Assembly (NCBI GenBank): GCA_018350325.1
Contig: JAEVLN010000010.1
Location: forward strand, 3,038,001-3,102,000
Reading direction: 5' to 3'
Length of the DNA stretch: 64,000 bases
From: Globodera rostochiensis
Lineage: Eukaryota > Nematoda > Chromadorea > Rhabditida > Heteroderidae
Position numbers and translations under genes: made by a program. Positions 31,949-43,491 of the stretch are shown here, piece by piece. Numbering within the stretch: position 1 is the stretch's first letter; every line of letters begins with the position of its first letter. The notes beneath the pieces were generated by a model. That model was not told the DNA's origin. It ran no database searches and worked only from the letters and a program-made list of their open reading frames with translations.

Positions 31949-32699
31949 ATTCAAAATTTATTTGGGTTAAATTGACGAATGCATAAAACGGATCTATTGA
32001 CTGATTTAAATGCAAAATTTAAAATAGAATTATGTACAAACGAATGTGTAATCATCATCCATCCATCGTTTTGACAGATACGAACTATTTAAAAAGGATT
32101 CAACATCGATCAGCCAACGGATTCTCCCTAAATTATGCAATGACTGGACAAAAAGCGGACGACCCCGATGGCGAAAATTGTTTTAAATTTTCTCTTTTAA
32201 TGATACATCAACGACATCATATGATCACTATCTAGTGAAAATAAAATAAAGTAAAAAAGAAATAAAAAAATCATTTTAAGCATCCGTGAAAGATTTTTTT
32301 TCGCGTAATCATAAAATTTAAGTAAAAGAAAAATAATTCTGGGCAATTCATCTTATGCAGCTGGCAATTCCAATTTCAATTTCAATTTTTATATATTTTG
32401 TTTTTCTTATGATTCAATTGCAAAAAAGTTGAGATTTAGGTATCAATCTTTTAATTATAAATACTTTTTCTTAAATTTGCAATAAGAAAGCACAAACAAA
32501 AATCAGTTTATCGGAGAGAAGAAGCATTTTCGAAAAAAGCGAATTTATTAGTGACGGACGAACATTCCGCCAAACGGCGACAGGAGAAACTCGGAGATAA
32601 TAATGATTAATTGGGCGCAATCATTGCATAACATATGAACCCAATCCAAAAAACGCTAAATTTTTTGCGGAAGCGGCCAAATAATCGAAACAAATCAAC
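31949..32699. other. Intergenic, no supported gene
   Basis: AT-rich sequence. The open frame at 32032-32235 has no recognisable features. From about 32580 onward it is the outer end of the duplicated segment whose inverted copy ends near 42.87 kb. Confidence 0.4.
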
Positions 32700-32865
32700 G
32701 AAAAAGGCACAGAATGATGAACGGCAGGGACTGGATTTATGATCATCGCCAGGGCGTCTGGACGGAAGGGTTTTACGGGTGCATGGGGACAAACCAGCTT
32801 CACACTGCACAAAGCACAAAATGCGACATTCCGTGACCCAAAGTTTGGGCAGTATTTAAAGAGCA
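32700..32865 (+). promoter_or_regulatory. Conserved upstream block of Cys-Pro gene A
   Basis: This stretch, 110-270 bp upstream of the ATG, is shared with the upstream regions of copies B (about 37740-37880) and C (about 42585-42730). Common words include gtctggacggaag and gcacaaaatgcgacattc. It ends in a TATA-like gcagtatttaaagagc near 32848. Conservation in B, whose immediate leader has otherwise diverged, suggests promoter function. Confidence 0.5.
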
Positions 32866-32971
32866 ATTCTATCATAAACAAATCACTTTCTTTTTGAACA
32901 AAGCTTCTTTCTTTAAACACACTTTGAAACACTTCAAAACAATCGACTTACCATTTAGCTCAAATTTAAAA

Positions 32972-33359
32972 ATGTTTGTCCGATCATCCGCCGTTCTGTT
33001 ACTGCTCATCGCTCTGGTGCCCTTCTCCAGTGCGTTCCTTTTCGGCGGTGGCGGAAGCAACAACTGTTGCTGCTGTCCGCCGCCGTGTCCCCCGCCGTGC
33101 CCGTGCCCCCCGCCGTGTCCCCCACCGTGCCCCCCGCCGTGCCCGTGCCCCCCGCCGTGCCCCCCGCCGTGCCCTTCTCCGTGCTGTTGCTGTCCTCCTC
33201 CGTGCCCACCTCCACCCCCACCCCCTCCCCCGCCATGCTGCTGCGGTTAGTCAGCGGAAATTGCTTCAAAACTCAACAAATTTGGCAATTGTTAATTAAA
33301 ATTCAGGAGGATGTGGCGGCGGTTGCTGCGGCGGTGGCTGTGGTGGTTGCGGAAAATAA
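32972..33359 (+). CDS. Secreted Cys-Pro/Gly-Cys protein, copy A
   Basis: Two exons (32972-33245, 33307-33359; phase 1). A signal peptide MFVRSSAVLLLLIALVPFSS is followed by AFLFGGGG, then CPPPCPPPCP-type repeats with Cys runs, a Pro run and CCC. Exon 2 adds GGCGGGCCGGGCGGCGK. The start is set at MFVRSS because the longer upstream frame is out of frame in copy C. The composition suggests an extracellular disulfide- or isopeptide-cross-linked structural protein such as cuticle or eggshell; that is inference. It belongs to a local family with copies B, C, D and E. Confidence 0.85.
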
Positions 33360-34208
33360 ATCACAAAACATTTATAATAACGCCATTTAGACATGTGTTA
33401 GCTTCAATATTTCACTGCATTTTAAGTATAGATACTGTAGCGATATAATGTAGTTTTTCTTGCTTTTCGCAATATTTCACATTGCATTTATTACAAAAAA
33501 AAACTCTTTTTGTTTGAATAAAATCTTTGCCACATTTTATGTTTCCAACCCCGACCATTGAAATATGAATTAAAAGCAGGTAAAGAATGTTATACTAAAT
33601 TGCTAAATAAAGCGAAAACTAAAAATTAAAAAAAAATTAAGAACATTATATAATTGAAAACCGAGTCAGTCAAAAGTAAAATGATGCTTGTTACAAATCA
33701 TAATATTTCTAAAATACAAAAACGACAAAAAAACAACCCCGGAACATATTTTTCATTATCTCAAATTTTTACTAAAGTTTGTATTCAATTAAGCCAGAAA
33801 ACCCAATCATGATTTAACAGATATATAAAATTTCATGAGTACATTGAACATAATGGAAATATTTTCAAAAATTTAAGCAATTTTAGTTAAATTATTGTGT
33901 AAGCCCTGAATTCGTTCCTTAGAAAATTGAAGAATTTATTCAATTTGTGTCTCAAAGTGTTGGACCAAAAAACCATTTAATACAAACAATATTTATTGAC
34001 TTAAACACATTCGAATGGAACAGAAACTAATGGATAAGCAAACTTCTTTAAAATAATTTTAATGCGTAAAAATGCAAAATTGAAATTAATCAAATCCCAT
34101 TTTCCAATTAATTTCTTTAATTTTAAAAAGGATTTCGGGCCTAGACAGCATATATTTATCACTTTAAAGAATCAAAACGCCTCAGGATAATTGCAACTTT
34201 GCGTTAAG
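33360..34208. other. 3' flank of copy A, no gene
   Basis: AT-rich sequence shared in inverted orientation with 36.5-37.03 kb (copy B flank) and 41.5-42.03 kb (copy C flank). No coding features. Confidence 0.5.
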
Positions 34209-35822
34209 CTAGAATGCCGTGCCACGTCTTGTTTTGTTGTTGTGCAATTGATGAGTAATTGTAATTTTGCACGCAATTGTCGGCAAATTATTGACTTCGA
34301 CTGCTGCCGAAGCATTGTTTGTGTAGCAAAAGAAGCGCCGAATTCGCCCAAATTCATCGCGAAATGCTTTTTGATATTCCTTACTAAAAGTTTAATAAAT
34401 GAAATAATTCTTTTTCTTTTTTTACCTTGTTATATATAAAATTGGTCCATTGGAAGCGGCACTAACATTGACCGTTACGATGGAAACAAACATCAAAAAG
34501 ATCCAAACATTGATTGGATCGGACTTGGTCAAATTCGGCAGAACGAAAAGAATTACTCCAAAGGCAAAGTAATATCCACAAACATTCAGTAAAATGATGA
34601 AGAAAATTGATCGAAATGTTCGCCGATTTGTCTTTTCTGCAGTCGATGAGTTTGAAACTGTAATATCAAAAGTGTACGACATTTGCGCATCGGACAATTG
34701 AGTACAAGAAAATTGGGCAAGGGGAAAGCTAAGCACTAGACATTTGGGCAACAGAGAATTGAGCACAGGACAAATGTTGGGCACGGGACAGTCAGACCGG
34801 ACATTTGGGCAACAGAGAATTGGACACCCCAGAATTTGAAAAATATAATTTTGAATTTAACATATTGAGTCTTAAAATGCCAAACCGGATTTCTTGCTGA
34901 TCACAATGCCAACGATCACGTATAAGAAAATTGTGATTGTGTTCAGGATCAAACTTTTAATTGCCAAACTTTGAGAAGCATCACCCTGAATGGGCAAAAA
35001 CTCTTAACCACTGCCATAAATTTTTGAAAACCTTCATCAAATCGCCAATTGTGCCGGGTACCATCAAAAATGGCATTGTTGAGGCCAATTCATAAAAGTT
35101 CATGACATTTTGCAAAGAAAAAATCACGCATAATGTGATGATCACGCCAAGATAGGGCAATGGCTTCACTTTGTTTGGACTGAAAAAAGAATGATTTTAA
35201 ATTAAAATAAATTATTTATTAGAATTTACAATGTCGGAAAAAGGACACATAAAAGTCGGTCCAGTCCGGTAAATGTCATGGACAACGTAATTCCGCCCAG
35301 CGCAAACAGTGAAACTGTACACCAACGTATGGCCATTGAAAGAGAAATGAAGTTTTGGCCAGAAAGTGCCACGTAGAGGAACAGCAAATGTCCGTGCTGG
35401 TGGAGCAGTTCAAAAAATGAACAAAGTGCGAGCAAAACGTTGGCAGTCCCATGGAGCGTTCTAAACGGGATTTATGTTCCGGATAAAATAAAAATTACTT
35501 TTTATATTTGCGGAATTAAATTTAGTAATGCATTTTATTTTAATAAATAAAAAAAATGGAATAAATACACACCAATTATGTATTAATAATAAATTTTTTT
35601 CGGATTTTTGCTTACTTCGTGCAATATGTCGTCCAAATGACACCTAAGTTCGTGACCATACCAAATATGGCCACCAAATTTAATGCAATCGCACCAATGA
35701 TGAATGGCCAACATGGGTACACATTACGGTACATGAGGTACATCTTTATAAATTTAAACTTTTGAAAATTTTTAACTCCAAAATATTACGGTGTTGTTTG
35801 AGTTACTGTCATCAACGTCCAT
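34209..35822 (-). CDS. Serpentine chemoreceptor-like GPCR (intact copy)
   Basis: Minus-strand gene of about six exons. Exon 1 (MDVDDSNSNNT, ATG at 35822) gives a glycosylatable extracellular N-terminus. Exon 2 has TM1 (WPFIIGAIALNLVAIFGMV). The next exon has TM2-TM3 with SLFALGGITLSMTFTGLDRL, where DRL stands for the DRY motif. Later exons have TM4-TM5 (YLGVIITLCVIFSL, ITIFLYVIVGIVIS) and TM6-TM7 (SIFFIILLNVCGYYFAF, ASNGPILYIT). The tail EYQKAFRDEFGRIRRF ends at a TAG at 34209. The organisation fits nematode SRSX-like receptors. The intron before TM6 contains degenerate gcccaattgtcc repeats, and its donor is weak (ATCCG|GTTTGG). Confidence 0.75.
34670..34830. repeat. Degenerate short repeats in GPCR intron
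   Basis: About ten degenerate units on the minus strand combine cccaa, tgtcc, gtgctcaatt and ctctgttgcc. The second receptor copy has the same kind of block at about 41340-41515. Confidence 0.7.
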
Positions 35823-36054
35823 AATTACTTCAACAATTATTATCCTGATATTAAAGAAAAGAGATATTTCCAGTATGCCTAAGTTGAAACATTATTTTTT
35901 CATTTCCTTTAGAAAGCATCAAATGAAAATCTTAAAAAATGTGACATTGTGCCAATTTTCCTCCAATTAAATAAAATTGTTGAAATTCAATTTGCTTAGA
36001 CTCCATCCAAATTAAACTTTACCTAATGACGTTAAAATTGAACGATGGTACGTA

Positions 36055-36230
36055 CACAAATTTCTTATATTTGATTAACAACCGTAAATTATATTAAATA
36101 CGAACATTCTATATGAAATATGAACAATTTTTAACTAATCAAAGTAAAATTTATCGGTTTTGATTAGTAAAAAATTGTTCATAGAATGTTCGCACTTAAT
36201 ATAATTTACGGTGTCAATCAAATATAAAAA
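36055..36230. repeat. Palindrome junction of an inverted duplication
   Basis: Sequence on either side of about 36140 is self-complementary for some 70 bp (ttgattaacaaccgtaaatt against aatttacggtgtcaatcaa, and gaacattctat against atagaatgttc). The similarity continues outward on both sides, making this the centre of a larger fold-back duplication. A third copy of the junction starts near 40070. Confidence 0.75.
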
Positions 36231-36239
36231 ATTTGGTGC

Positions 36240-37033
36240 GTTCCATAGCACAATTTTAATGTCATTGGGTAAAGTTTAATTTGGATGAAGTCTAAGCAAA
36301 TTGAATTTCAACAATTTTATTGAATTGGGTGATAAATTGGCACATGTCACATTTTTAAAGATTTTCTTTTGATTCTTTCTAAAAGCAAATATAATGAATA
36401 ATTTTTTTGTTAAATTTTTTTGCACCACAACAAAACAAGACGTGGCACGGCATAGCAGGAAAAAACTCAAAAAGCAGGAAAAACCTGATAAAGCAGGTAC
36501 TATGGCCACCCTGCCTGGGGCGTTTTGATTCTTTAAAGTGGTTAATATATGCTGTCTAGCCTCGATATTCTTTTTTAAAAAAAATGGGATTTGTTAAGTT
36601 CAATTTTGCATTTTATACGTATTAAAAATTTTAAAGAAGTTTGCTTATCCATTAGTTAGTTTCTGTTCCATTCGAATTTGTTTAAGTCAATAAATACAAT
36701 TTGTTTGTATTAATCTCTGGTTTAATTGAATACAAACTTTAGTTAAATAAAGGAAAATAAAATTTTAAAGTTTGAGATAATGAAGATGTCCCGGGGTTGT
36801 GTTTTCGTCGTTTTTATATTTTAAAAATATTATTATTGTAACAAATTGTATAAAATGTGGCAAAGATTTTATTCAAACAAAAAGAGTTTTTTTTTTTGTA
36901 ATAAATGCAATGTGAAATATTGCGAAAAGCAAGAAAAACTACATTATATCGCTACAGTATCTATACTTAAAATGCAGTGAAAGTATTGAAGCTAACACAT
37001 GTCTAAATGGCGTTATTATAAATGTTTTGTGAT
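36240..37033. other. Duplicated flank with receptor body deleted
   Basis: This reads as the mirror of 33.4-36.05 kb, with the receptor coding body missing. The 5' receptor flank (36240-36370) is joined to the last receptor codons and 3' flank (the gacgtggcacggcat word at about 36438). No gene remains before copy B. Confidence 0.65.
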
Positions 37034-37387
37034 TTATTTTCCGCAACCACCACAGCCACCGCCGCAGCAACCGCCGCCACATCCTCCTGAATTTTAATTA
37101 ACAATTGCCAAATTTGTTGAGTTTTGAATTTCCGCTGACTAACCGCAGCAGCATGGCGGGGGAGGGGGTGGGGGTGGAGGTGGGCATGGAGGCGGACATG
37201 GAGGAGGGCAGCAGCAGACCGGAGGAGGAGGGCACGGCGGAGGACACGGAGGCGGACAGCTAGGGCATGGAGGAGGGCACGGAGGCGGTGTGCAACCGCA
37301 GCAACAGCTGTTGCCAAAAAGGAATGCACGAGAGAGGGGCACCACTGCGATGAGCAGCAACAGAACGGCGGATGATCGGACGAACAT
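37034..37387 (-). CDS. Secreted Cys-Pro/Gly-Cys protein, copy B
   Basis: Two exons (37387-37144, 37086-37034; phase 1). MFVRSSAVLLLLIAVVPLSR is followed by AFLFGNSCCCGCTPPPCP, further PPPC repeats, VCCCPPP and a long Pro run. Exon 2 appears identical to that of copy A at the protein level (GGCGGGCCGGGCGGCGK). The repeat region differs in length and order from A and C, so the coding repeat evolves quickly while signal peptide and tail are kept. Confidence 0.83.
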
Positions 37388-37714
37388 TTTTGTGATAACT
37401 TAGCTTAAATTGATTAAAAAAGATTAGCTTGGCATTGTGATCAGAATGTCGAACCATTGTAGCAATTTAAGACAAAATTGCAAATTTATTTCTGATACAA
37501 AAGGCGATTTTTGAAAAATAGAAAGCATTTTTTAACAGCAAAATTTTTTTTTTGTCCAAATGTCTCAATTATAGTTTAATAAGTTTACAAAACAACCATA
37601 AATTGACTAAGAAGTTGTTTGAATACAAATGAAATGCATTAAAAGTAAAGAATAATAATGCATTTTTAAATATTTCGGTTGTTTTTGAGTGTGCTGATCA
37701 GTGATCGAATCGCT

Positions 37715-37880
37715 TCTTATATATCCATCCCCACTAATCCTTTAGGTCACAGAATGTCGCATTTTGTGCTGTTGTTGAGCCGGTTTGTACCCGTTGAACT
37801 TCTTCCGTCCAGACGTCATGGCGATGGATTCCAACAAATCCAGTCCTACTTTTTTCCTTTCGCCCCATTCATTGTTGCCT
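37715..37880 (-). promoter_or_regulatory. Conserved upstream block and TATA box of copy B
   Basis: Contains the block shared with copies A and C (cagaatgtcgcattttgtgc, ttccgtccagacg). Toward the gene there is atatataag near 37715-37725, a good TATA box. It lies about 330 bp from the ATG, so the leader may contain an intron or be long. Confidence 0.45.
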
Positions 37881-37906
37881 TTTTCGGGGATGGCCACAGC
37901 ACATAA

Positions 37907-39131
37907 TTCAACGAAATATGTTTATCCTTTTATTTGGATTATGCTAGAATAATCTTTATGGTGTCTGGTGTCTCTGCGTTATTGCAGTTAGACAGGAATT
38001 GCTTCTTTCATTTTCGCCCGATTTACTTGGTACCTGCTGTTAGCAATTGTAGTCGAAATTTTGTTTTACGCAGACTATCCATATCTTAGAACAGATCTGT
38101 GAAATTGAAACTTAAATTATTTTTATATTAGCCGCATTTTTAAAATTTGTTTATATATTGAAAAAAAACATATTTTAAATGCCAAGCCGTTTAGACTCCA
38201 GAAATGCTCAAATTATTACATTTTTAAATTATATCAATGTTTTAAAATTATAATATTAAGAAACATTTCCCAATTTTTTTTGAACCAAATGTCTGAGTAT
38301 GGATAAATTGTATTCTATTTAATTTTTTATATCTATTGTTTTTTTATGTTTTTTGTAAGATTTTTTAAGAACGAAAGCGTATTTTTTTTTATCTGTTGGA
38401 GTTTTTTCTACCTTTAAGTTTTTCTTCATTTTGTGCGGTTTGGGTTTAATTTTTTTATTTTTAATATTAAGAAATATTTTAAAAAGAGTTTAAATAGCTA
38501 ATAAATGTGTTTTATTTAAACAATAAAAAATATTGCATTTCTCCAATTCCTTAATTCCGAGTGATTTATAGCCTGATTCTTCTGCTCAGCTGATGAAACA
38601 ATATTTGGATACCTATCATTTTTCGAATAAATTTAATAATTTTAAAATTTGCTGCAATTGGCTGCTACCGATGAAATTAAACAATTTAAATGCAAATGTT
38701 TAAACACATATAATTTCTTTAGAAACCTCTTTCATTGAAAACCCCTACCTTTTTCAAACTAAAAAAACATAATTTGGTTTAATTGTCTGACGTTTTTTTG
38801 TTTTTATAATGTTAAACAATTAAATTGCAATTTAAAAGTTGAAAATACTTAAACATTTTCTTTTAATTTGCAAGAATTGAAAACCCTGAATTAACTTATT
38901 TTAAAACAAAAGTGATCCGCAAAATTTTATCCATCAAGACAAAACCATAAAAAGTCTTTATTTTGTGAATTAATGAAGGCTAGGAGGTTGGTTATAAAGA
39001 GTGAACATTTTTTATTAATTATTTAAAAAACATTTAAAGCAAAGTACAGTATACATAAAAAGTATCATTACGATATCATATAAATGTAATTTATTGAAAC
39101 TAAAACATCAGCATTGGATTTATCACATCAA
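37907..39131. other. Intergenic, no supported gene
   Basis: Very AT-rich with no long frame, no recognisable repeat and no RNA gene seen. Confidence 0.5.
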
Positions 39132-39629
39132 CTATTTGCCGTATCCTCCACCTAAATTTAAATTAGTTAAAAATGAGTTGCGTAAACAATTAAAATTTGA
39201 TATCCTTTGAGAATTTAAAAATGTTATCGGGCTGATTGATTGATCATTTGATTTGATCTGCTCAACAAAAACTGGTTCATATCAATTTTGACTAAAATCT
39301 ATCTTTAGCTAATATGCAAAACTAGTCCTGATCAACCTACCGCAACAGCAGCATGGCGGCGGAGGAGGTGGTGGTAAACATGTGCATGGAGGTGGACAGC
39401 TGCACATCGGCGGAAGTGGAGCTGGACAAGGCGGTTGGCACGGTGGAGGAGAGCATCGTTGTGGCGGTTCGCACGGAAGCGGACAGCATCGCACCGGCGG
39501 TGGCGGACATGGCGGAGGACAGCAGCAGCAACCGCCGCCTCCACCGCCGAACAGGAATGCTTGTGAGATAGGCATCAAATTCAAGCAGTTCAGCAGTAGT
39601 AACAGTTGCAGAATGAGTGATCGGTTCAT
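39132..39629 (-). CDS. Secreted Cys-Pro protein, diverged copy D
   Basis: Two exons (39629-39341, 39151-39132). The signal peptide MNRSLILQLLLLLNCLNLMP differs from copies A-C, but FLFGGGGGG and the CPPPCPPPP architecture are retained, with a more varied order (RCCPLPCEPPQRCS, PMCSCPPPCTCLP). The second exon is only GGGYGK, far shorter than in the other copies. The intron is in the same phase and position. It lies outside the recent duplication and looks like an older paralogue. An upstream in-frame ATG at 39671 would place 14 polar residues before the signal peptide, so 39629 is preferred. Confidence 0.8.
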
Positions 39630-39839
39630 TTTGGCGTTTTGACTGGGACTAAATTGAAGTTTCACGATCAATTTAAAAATTTGAAGAATAAAATAGGCAA
39701 TTTTAGCTCAAAAATTGTTATGAAAAAATGATCGATTCAATCTTTTTTAGCCGTTCCAGGCCCCAATTGGAAAAACCTTTTATTGCTGCAAACAATAATG
39801 AAAATTTGTGAACAAAATGCATAGCGAAACGCCCTTAAA

Positions 39840-40060
39840 TATCATCCCACCCGCGCTGCGGCGGGTCACAGGACATTTTGGAGCTGTGCTGTGTATTAAA
39901 CCAGCTAGCCCCCCTCCCCCGCAAAACATTTGGCCATGCATGCGTTGCGGATATAGCAAAAACCCGTCCCCCGCTTAACGTCCATTGTTTTCCATTATCT
40001 AATATTTACTGATTCAGGGGTGCACGCACACATTTCAACCAATTATATTTTCTTAATTGA
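39840..40060. other. GC-rich intergenic patch
   Basis: Local GC-rich sequence (cccgcgctgcggcggg, cccccctcccccgc) between copy D and the second receptor copy. A TATA-like atttaaggg for copy D lies at its left edge. No coding features. Confidence 0.4.
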
Positions 40061-40349
40061 GTTGTTTTAAGTAAAAATTTATCGGTTTTGATATAAGAAA
40101 TTTGTGTACGTACCATTGTACAATTTTAACGTCATTAGGAAAAGTTTAATTTGGATGGAGTCTAAGCAAATTGATTTTAACAATTTTATTGAATTGAATG
40201 ATAAATTGGCACAATGTCACATTTTTTAAGATTTTCATTTGATGCTTTCTAAAGGAAATGTAAAAAATTTGAATTTATAATGTTTCAAGGTAGGCATACT
40301 GGAAATATCTCTTTTCTTTAATATCAGGATAATAATTGTTGAAGTAATT

Positions 40350-41540
40350 ATGGACGTTGATGACAGTAACTCAAACAACACCGTAATATTTTGGAGTTAA
40401 AAATTTTCAAAAGTTTAAATTTATAAAGATGTACCTCATGTACCGTAATGTGTACCCATGTTGGCCATTCATCATTGGTGCGATTGCATTAAATTTGGTG
40501 GCCATATTTGGTATGGTCACGAACTTAGGTGTCATTTGGACGACATATTGCACGAAGTAAGCAAAAATCCGAAAAAAATTTATTATTAATACATAATTGG
40601 TGTGTGGTTATTTTATTTTTTTTATTTATTAAAATAAAATGCATTACTAAATTTAATTCCGCAAATATAAAAAGTAATTTTTATTTTATCCGGAACATAA
40701 ATCCCGTTTAGAACGCTCCATGGGACTGCCAACGTTTTGCTCGCACTTTGTTCATTTTTTGAACTGCTCCACCAGCAAGGACATTTGCTGTTCCTCTACG
40801 TGGCACTTTCTGGCCAAAACTTCATTTCTCTTTCAATGGCCATACGTTGGTGTACAGTATCACTGTTTGCGCTGGGCGGAATTACGTTGTCCATGACATT
40901 TACCGGACTGGACCGACTTTTATGTGTCCTTTTTCCGACATTGTAAATTCTAATAAATAATTTATTTTAATTTAAAATCATTCTTTTTTCAGTCCAAACA
41001 AAGTGAAGCCATTGCCCTATCTTGGCGTGATCATCACATTATGCGTGATTTTTTCTTTGCAAAATGTCATGAACTTTTATGAATTGGCCTCAACAATGCC
41101 ATTTTTGATGGTACCCGGCACAATCGGCGATTTGATGAAGGTTTTCAAAATTTATGGCAGTGGTTAAGAGTTTTTGCCCATTCAGGGTGATGCTTCTCAA
41201 AGTTTGGCAATTAAAAGTTTGATCCTGAACACAATCACAATTTTCTTATACGTGATCGTTGGCATTGTGATCAGCAAGAAATCCGGTTTGGCATTTAAAG
41301 ACTCAATATGTCAAATTCAAAATTATATTTTTCAAATTCTGGGGTGTCCAATTCTCTGTTGCCCAAAGTCCGGGTGCTCAATTGTCCGATGCGCAAATGT
41401 CCGGTCTGACTGTCCCGTGCCCAACATTTGTCCTGTGCTCAATTCTCTGTTGCCCAAATGTCTAGTGCTTAGCTTTCCCCTTGCCCAATTTTCTTGTACT
41501 CAATTGTCGGTGCGTAAATGGCGTAAATGCTGTCTAGGCC
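40350..41540 (+). pseudogene. Truncated serpentine receptor (second copy)
   Basis: Near-identical to the receptor at 34.2-35.8 kb in opposite orientation: MDVDDSNSNNT, TM1, the GLDRLL motif and TM4-TM5 are all present. After the degenerate intron repeats, sequence jumps directly to the 3' flank, so the exons for TM6, TM7 and the EYQKAFRDEF tail are absent. The base change TAAG to AAAG after GLAF also opens the frame into the repeat block. A functional seven-helix receptor is not possible from this copy unless exons lie elsewhere. Confidence 0.75.
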
Positions 41541-42033
41541 CGAAATCCTTTTTAAAATTAAAGAAATTAATTGGAAAATGGGATTTGATTAATTTCAATT
41601 TTGCATTTTTACGCATTAAAATTATTTAAAAGAAGTTTGATTATCCATTAGTTTCTGTTCCATTCGGATTTGTAAATACATTTGTTTGTATTAAATGGTT
41701 TTCTGGTCCAGCACTTTACGGAGCAAGCATCATTTTTGGATTTTACTTTTGACTGACTCGTTTTTCAATCATATAATGTTCTTAATTGTTTTATTTTTTA
41801 ATTTTATATTTTAGTTTTCGCTTTATTAAACAATTGGAATAGCATTCCTTTAATTCATATTTCAATGACCGGGTTTGTGGCAAAGATTTATTCAAACAAA
41901 AACAATTTAGTTTGTAAAAAATGCAATGTGAAATATTGCGATTAGCAAGGAACAACTACAGTATATCGCACATTATACGGTATAAAATGCAGTGAAAGTC
42001 TTGAAGCTAACACATTTCTAAATATAGCGTTAT

Positions 42034-42454
42034 TTATTTTCCGCAACCACCACAGCCACCGCCGCAGCAACCGCCGCCACATCCTCCTGAATTTTAATTA
42101 ATTGTCAAATTTGTTGAGTTTTGAAGCAATTTCCGCTGACTGACCGCAGCAGCATGGCGGGGGAGGGGGTGGCGGAGCCGGGCACGGAGGAGGGCATGGA
42201 GGAGGACAGCAAGAGCACGGAGAAGGGCACGGCGGGGGGCACGGCGGGGGGCACGGGCACGGCGGGGGACACGGCGGGGGGCACGGGCACGGCGGGGGGC
42301 ATGGCGGGGGACACGGCGGGGGACACGGCGGGGGGCACGGGGGCGGACAGCAACAGCAGCAGTTGTTGCCTCCGCCACCGCCGAAAAGGAATGCACTGGA
42401 GAAAGGCACCAGAGCGATGAGCAGCAACAGAACGGCGGATGATCGGACAAACAT
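42034..42454 (-). CDS. Secreted Cys-Pro/Gly-Cys protein, copy C
   Basis: Two exons (42454-42145, 42086-42034; phase 1). The signal peptide is the same as in copy A (MFVRSSAVLLLLIALVPFSS), followed by AFLFGGGGGNNCCCCCPPP and more PPPCPPPCP repeats than A or B. Exon 2 encodes the GGCGGGCCGGGCGGCGK tail. This is the inverted partner of copy A; upstream sequences match for about 400 bp. Confidence 0.85.
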
Positions 42455-42584
42455 TTTTGAATTTTGAGCTAAATGGTAAGTCGATTGTTTTGAAGTGTTT
42501 CAAAGTGTGTTTAAAGAAAGAAGTTTTGTTCAAAAAGAAAGTGATTTGTTTATGATAGAATTGCTCTTTAAATACTGCCCAAAC

Positions 42585-42735
42585 TTTGGGTCACGGAATG
42601 TCGCATTTTGTGCTTTGTGCAGTGTGAAGCTGGTTTGTCCCCATGCACCCGTAAAACCTTCCGTCCAGACGCCCAAATCCAGTCCCTGCCGTTCATCATT
42701 CTGTGCCTTTTTCGTGGATTTGTTTCGATTATTTG
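42585..42735 (-). promoter_or_regulatory. Conserved upstream block of copy C
   Basis: Counterpart of the blocks upstream of copies A and B, sharing ggaatgtcgcattttgtgct, cttccgtccagacg and tttaaatactgccc (TATA-like on the minus strand) near 42567-42580. Confidence 0.5.
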
Positions 42736-42879
42736 GCCGCTTCCGCAAAAAATTTAGCGTTTTTTGGATTGGGTTCATATGTTATGCAATGATTGCGCCC
42801 TATTAATCATTATTATCTCCGAGTTTCTCCTGTCGCCGTTTGGCGGAATGTTCGTCCGTCACTAATAAATTCGCTTTTT

Positions 42880-43491
42880 TCGAAAATGCTTCTTCTCTCC
42901 GATAAACTGATTTTTGTTTGTGCTTTATATTGCATTTAAGAAAAAATATTTAAATTAAAAGATTAGAATTGACTGTTTTTGTTATTTTTATGACTAAAGA
43001 ATAATTGAAGCAAACTTGTCAGAGCCATCATTTTTGATGTAATTACTGAATTTTCTGGTATTAACTAAAACCTAACGGACCGAAAAAATAAAGCTAAATT
43101 CTTTGTTAACCGAGAAATAAACTAAAAATGCCATTTCGTTTGCGATTTATCATGTTATTAAGATATTTAAATTTCTAAAAAAATACTTTTCTTATATATT
43201 ATTTTGTAAACATTTTTAAATGAATTTAGTTTATACAGAATATCAACTTCAGGAATTTCTTCGTCTTTTGTTGTATTATTCCATCAATTAAAGTACTAAA
43301 ATGATTAAGGTATATTTATACATTTATTTCAAATAAGAAAATTATTCTATGATTACAAATTTAAAAAAACAACAAAAAAATTGTAGGCTAGCGAATATAT
43401 CCACAGATCAATAATACAAAAACTACAAACTACTGTCTGTAAAAGCGAATATTGAGCATAAGTTACACTTCAAAGTTAAATCACTCCGTTT
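42880..43491. other. Intergenic, end of duplication
   Basis: Similarity to the 32.5-kb flank ends near 42.9 kb. The rest is AT-rich with no supported gene. Confidence 0.5.

Noticed and set aside
33006..33269. Thr/Gly-rich frames antisense to the Cys-Pro genes
   Set aside because: They are shadow frames over low-complexity coding repeats; only the strand with a signal peptide and conserved intron is real.
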